From Ruminococcus sp. UBA3280 (GTDB lineage: Bacteria > Bacillota > Clostridia > Oscillospirales > Ruminococcaceae), in the NCBI GenBank assembly GCA_002362175.1, contig DETU01000101.1, positions 501 to 12,201 on the forward strand: a DNA stretch of 11,701 nucleotides, given 5' to 3'. Every line of letters starts with the position of its first letter. The stretch's first letter is position 1. The translations under genes and the position numbers were made by a program. The notes beneath the pieces were generated by a model. The model was not told the DNA's origin. It did no database searches and saw only the letters and a program-made list of their open reading frames with translations. Of this stretch, positions 11,096 through 11,701 are shown one piece after another.

Positions 11096-11515
11096 TTATC
11101 CGTGATTTTTCGTATATTCTTCCAAAGCTGTCTGAATCAACTTATTCAGACTTAAATTTTTAGATTGTGCATATTTTTTTAGTGCATCACGTTTACCTTT
11201 TGGAACGTAAAAAATCACAGAATCGTAATTTTCTTTTGTATACCTTGAATTTGCGGAAATTTTTCGCTTGCTTTCCTGTTTTTTCTGGCAGTCTTTACAA
11301 CACTTCTGAGAACCTGCCGTCACCGTGTAAGTTTCCCCACAAATCGGGCAAATCTGCTCACTTCCGATAGTAATCGATGTTCCGGATTTTTTCTTTTCCA
11401 TGTATGCTTTATTTCGCAAAACTTGTGCTTTGTCACGACAGTTTTCGCAGTATTTCGCACGATTTGAACGTGACTCAAATTCATTTCCGCAGATTTCACA
11501 AGTGTGTATAAACAT
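11096..11515 (-). CDS. Double zinc-ribbon plus ribbon-helix-helix protein
   Basis: A 139-residue protein with two Cys4 knuckle pairs: C6/C9 with C23/C26, and C56/C59 with C73/C76 (C72 adjacent). A basic linker follows, then a C-terminal ribbon-helix-helix-like domain (about 97-136: YDSVIFYVPKGKRDALKKYAQSKNLSLNKLIQTALEEY). The RHH half implies sequence-specific DNA binding as a dimer, and the zinc ribbons could bind DNA, RNA or protein. It is convergent with the relaxase gene, with one base between the stops. GGGAGG precedes ATG 11515, and its own near-consensus promoter lies upstream. The role is unknown; regulation of mobilization genes or plasmid-like maintenance are possibilities suggested only by context. 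Confidence 0.75.
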   Translation of the reverse strand: MFIHTCEICGNEFESRSNRAKYCENCRDKAQVLRNKAYMEKKKSGTSITIGSEQICPICGETYTVTAGSQKCCKDCQKKQESKRKISANSRYTKENYDSVIFYVPKGKRDALKKYAQSKNLSLNKLIQTALEEYTKNHG

Positions 11516-11545
11516 AATTTTAACCTCCCGATTTTCAATATTTTT

Positions 11546-11574
11546 ATTGTATCATAAACGCAGTAATATGTCAA
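11546..11574 (-). promoter_or_regulatory. Promoter of the zinc-ribbon/RHH gene
   Basis: On the - strand, a perfect TTGACA (11574-11569) and TACAAT (11551-11546) are 17 bp apart, about 30 nt before the ATG at 11515. An 8-bp inverted repeat, GCAGTAAT (11560-11567) and ATTACTGC (11617-11624), has one arm in the spacer of this promoter. It might be an operator for the RHH protein. Confidence 0.82.
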
Positions 11575-11671
11575 TTTTAAATTCGTTGGTTAGTATGCAC
11601 CGATAAAACTGTTGAAATTACTGCATATTAAACGAAGTTTAAAAAAATGAAAAAAACTTCCTGAATTATTC

Positions 11672-11700
11672 TTGACAATAATAATATGCTATAGTATAAT
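11672..11700 (+). promoter_or_regulatory. Perfect-consensus promoter running off the right edge
   Basis: TTGACA (11672-11677) and TATAAT (11695-11700) are exactly consensus, with a 17-bp spacer. It points out of the window, divergent from the zinc-ribbon/RHH gene, and implies a strongly expressed gene or RNA just beyond. A weak GAAGTTT/AAACTTC hairpin (11634-11660) lies upstream. Confidence 0.85.
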
Positions 11701-11701
11701 A

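Overview
The window is low-GC, Gram-positive-type DNA with strong GGAGG ribosome sites and TTGACA/TATAAT promoters. The protein families and the mobile-element style suggest a gut Clostridia member, possibly Ruminococcus/Oscillospiraceae. That placement is an inference from style, not from a marker gene.

Left part (1-5596, all + strand). An AraC-family regulator cut by the window edge is followed by a two-component system (OmpR/PhoB response regulator and HAMP histidine kinase, overlapping by 13 nt). A three-gene ABC exporter follows: an ATPase and two unequal ABC-2 permeases, each overlapping the next. A nearly identical 30-bp box lies in front of both the response regulator gene and the ATPase gene. 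The box before the ATPase abuts a terminator hairpin placed so that a transcript started from that box would begin in the hairpin loop. The regulator probably controls both itself and the exporter, with the hairpin insulating the two units.

Junction (5597-6070). A near-consensus promoter leads into what looks like only the 5' part of a tRNA-Leu. A long inverted repeat and then a complete tRNA-Leu(CAA) with encoded CCA follow, and then a bidirectional terminator.

Right part (6071-11701), an integrative and mobilizable element. On the - strand, in transcription order, are an XRE-type regulator, a sigma-70 region-4-like protein, an unlisted small ORF of about 40 codons, a structured leader, an excisionase-like HTH protein and a tyrosine integrase that ends facing the tRNA. 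A gene-free control region of about 610 nt (8801-9412) carries an operator-like dyad, inverted 20-bp repeats, an attenuator-like fold and a probable oriT. It is followed on the + strand by a MobC-like accessory protein and a MobA/VirD2-type relaxase. A convergent gene for a double zinc-ribbon/ribbon-helix-helix protein comes next, and a perfect-consensus promoter runs into the right edge. No conjugative pilus, coupling-protein or replication-initiator gene is seen here, so the element would need a helper for transfer unless more of it lies beyond the edge.

The least explained parts are the leader-peptide/alternative-hairpin region (7722-7911), the repeat-rich control region (9011-9250), the insulated exporter promoter (2791-2855), and the broken tRNA with integrase-site-like boxes (5625-5824).
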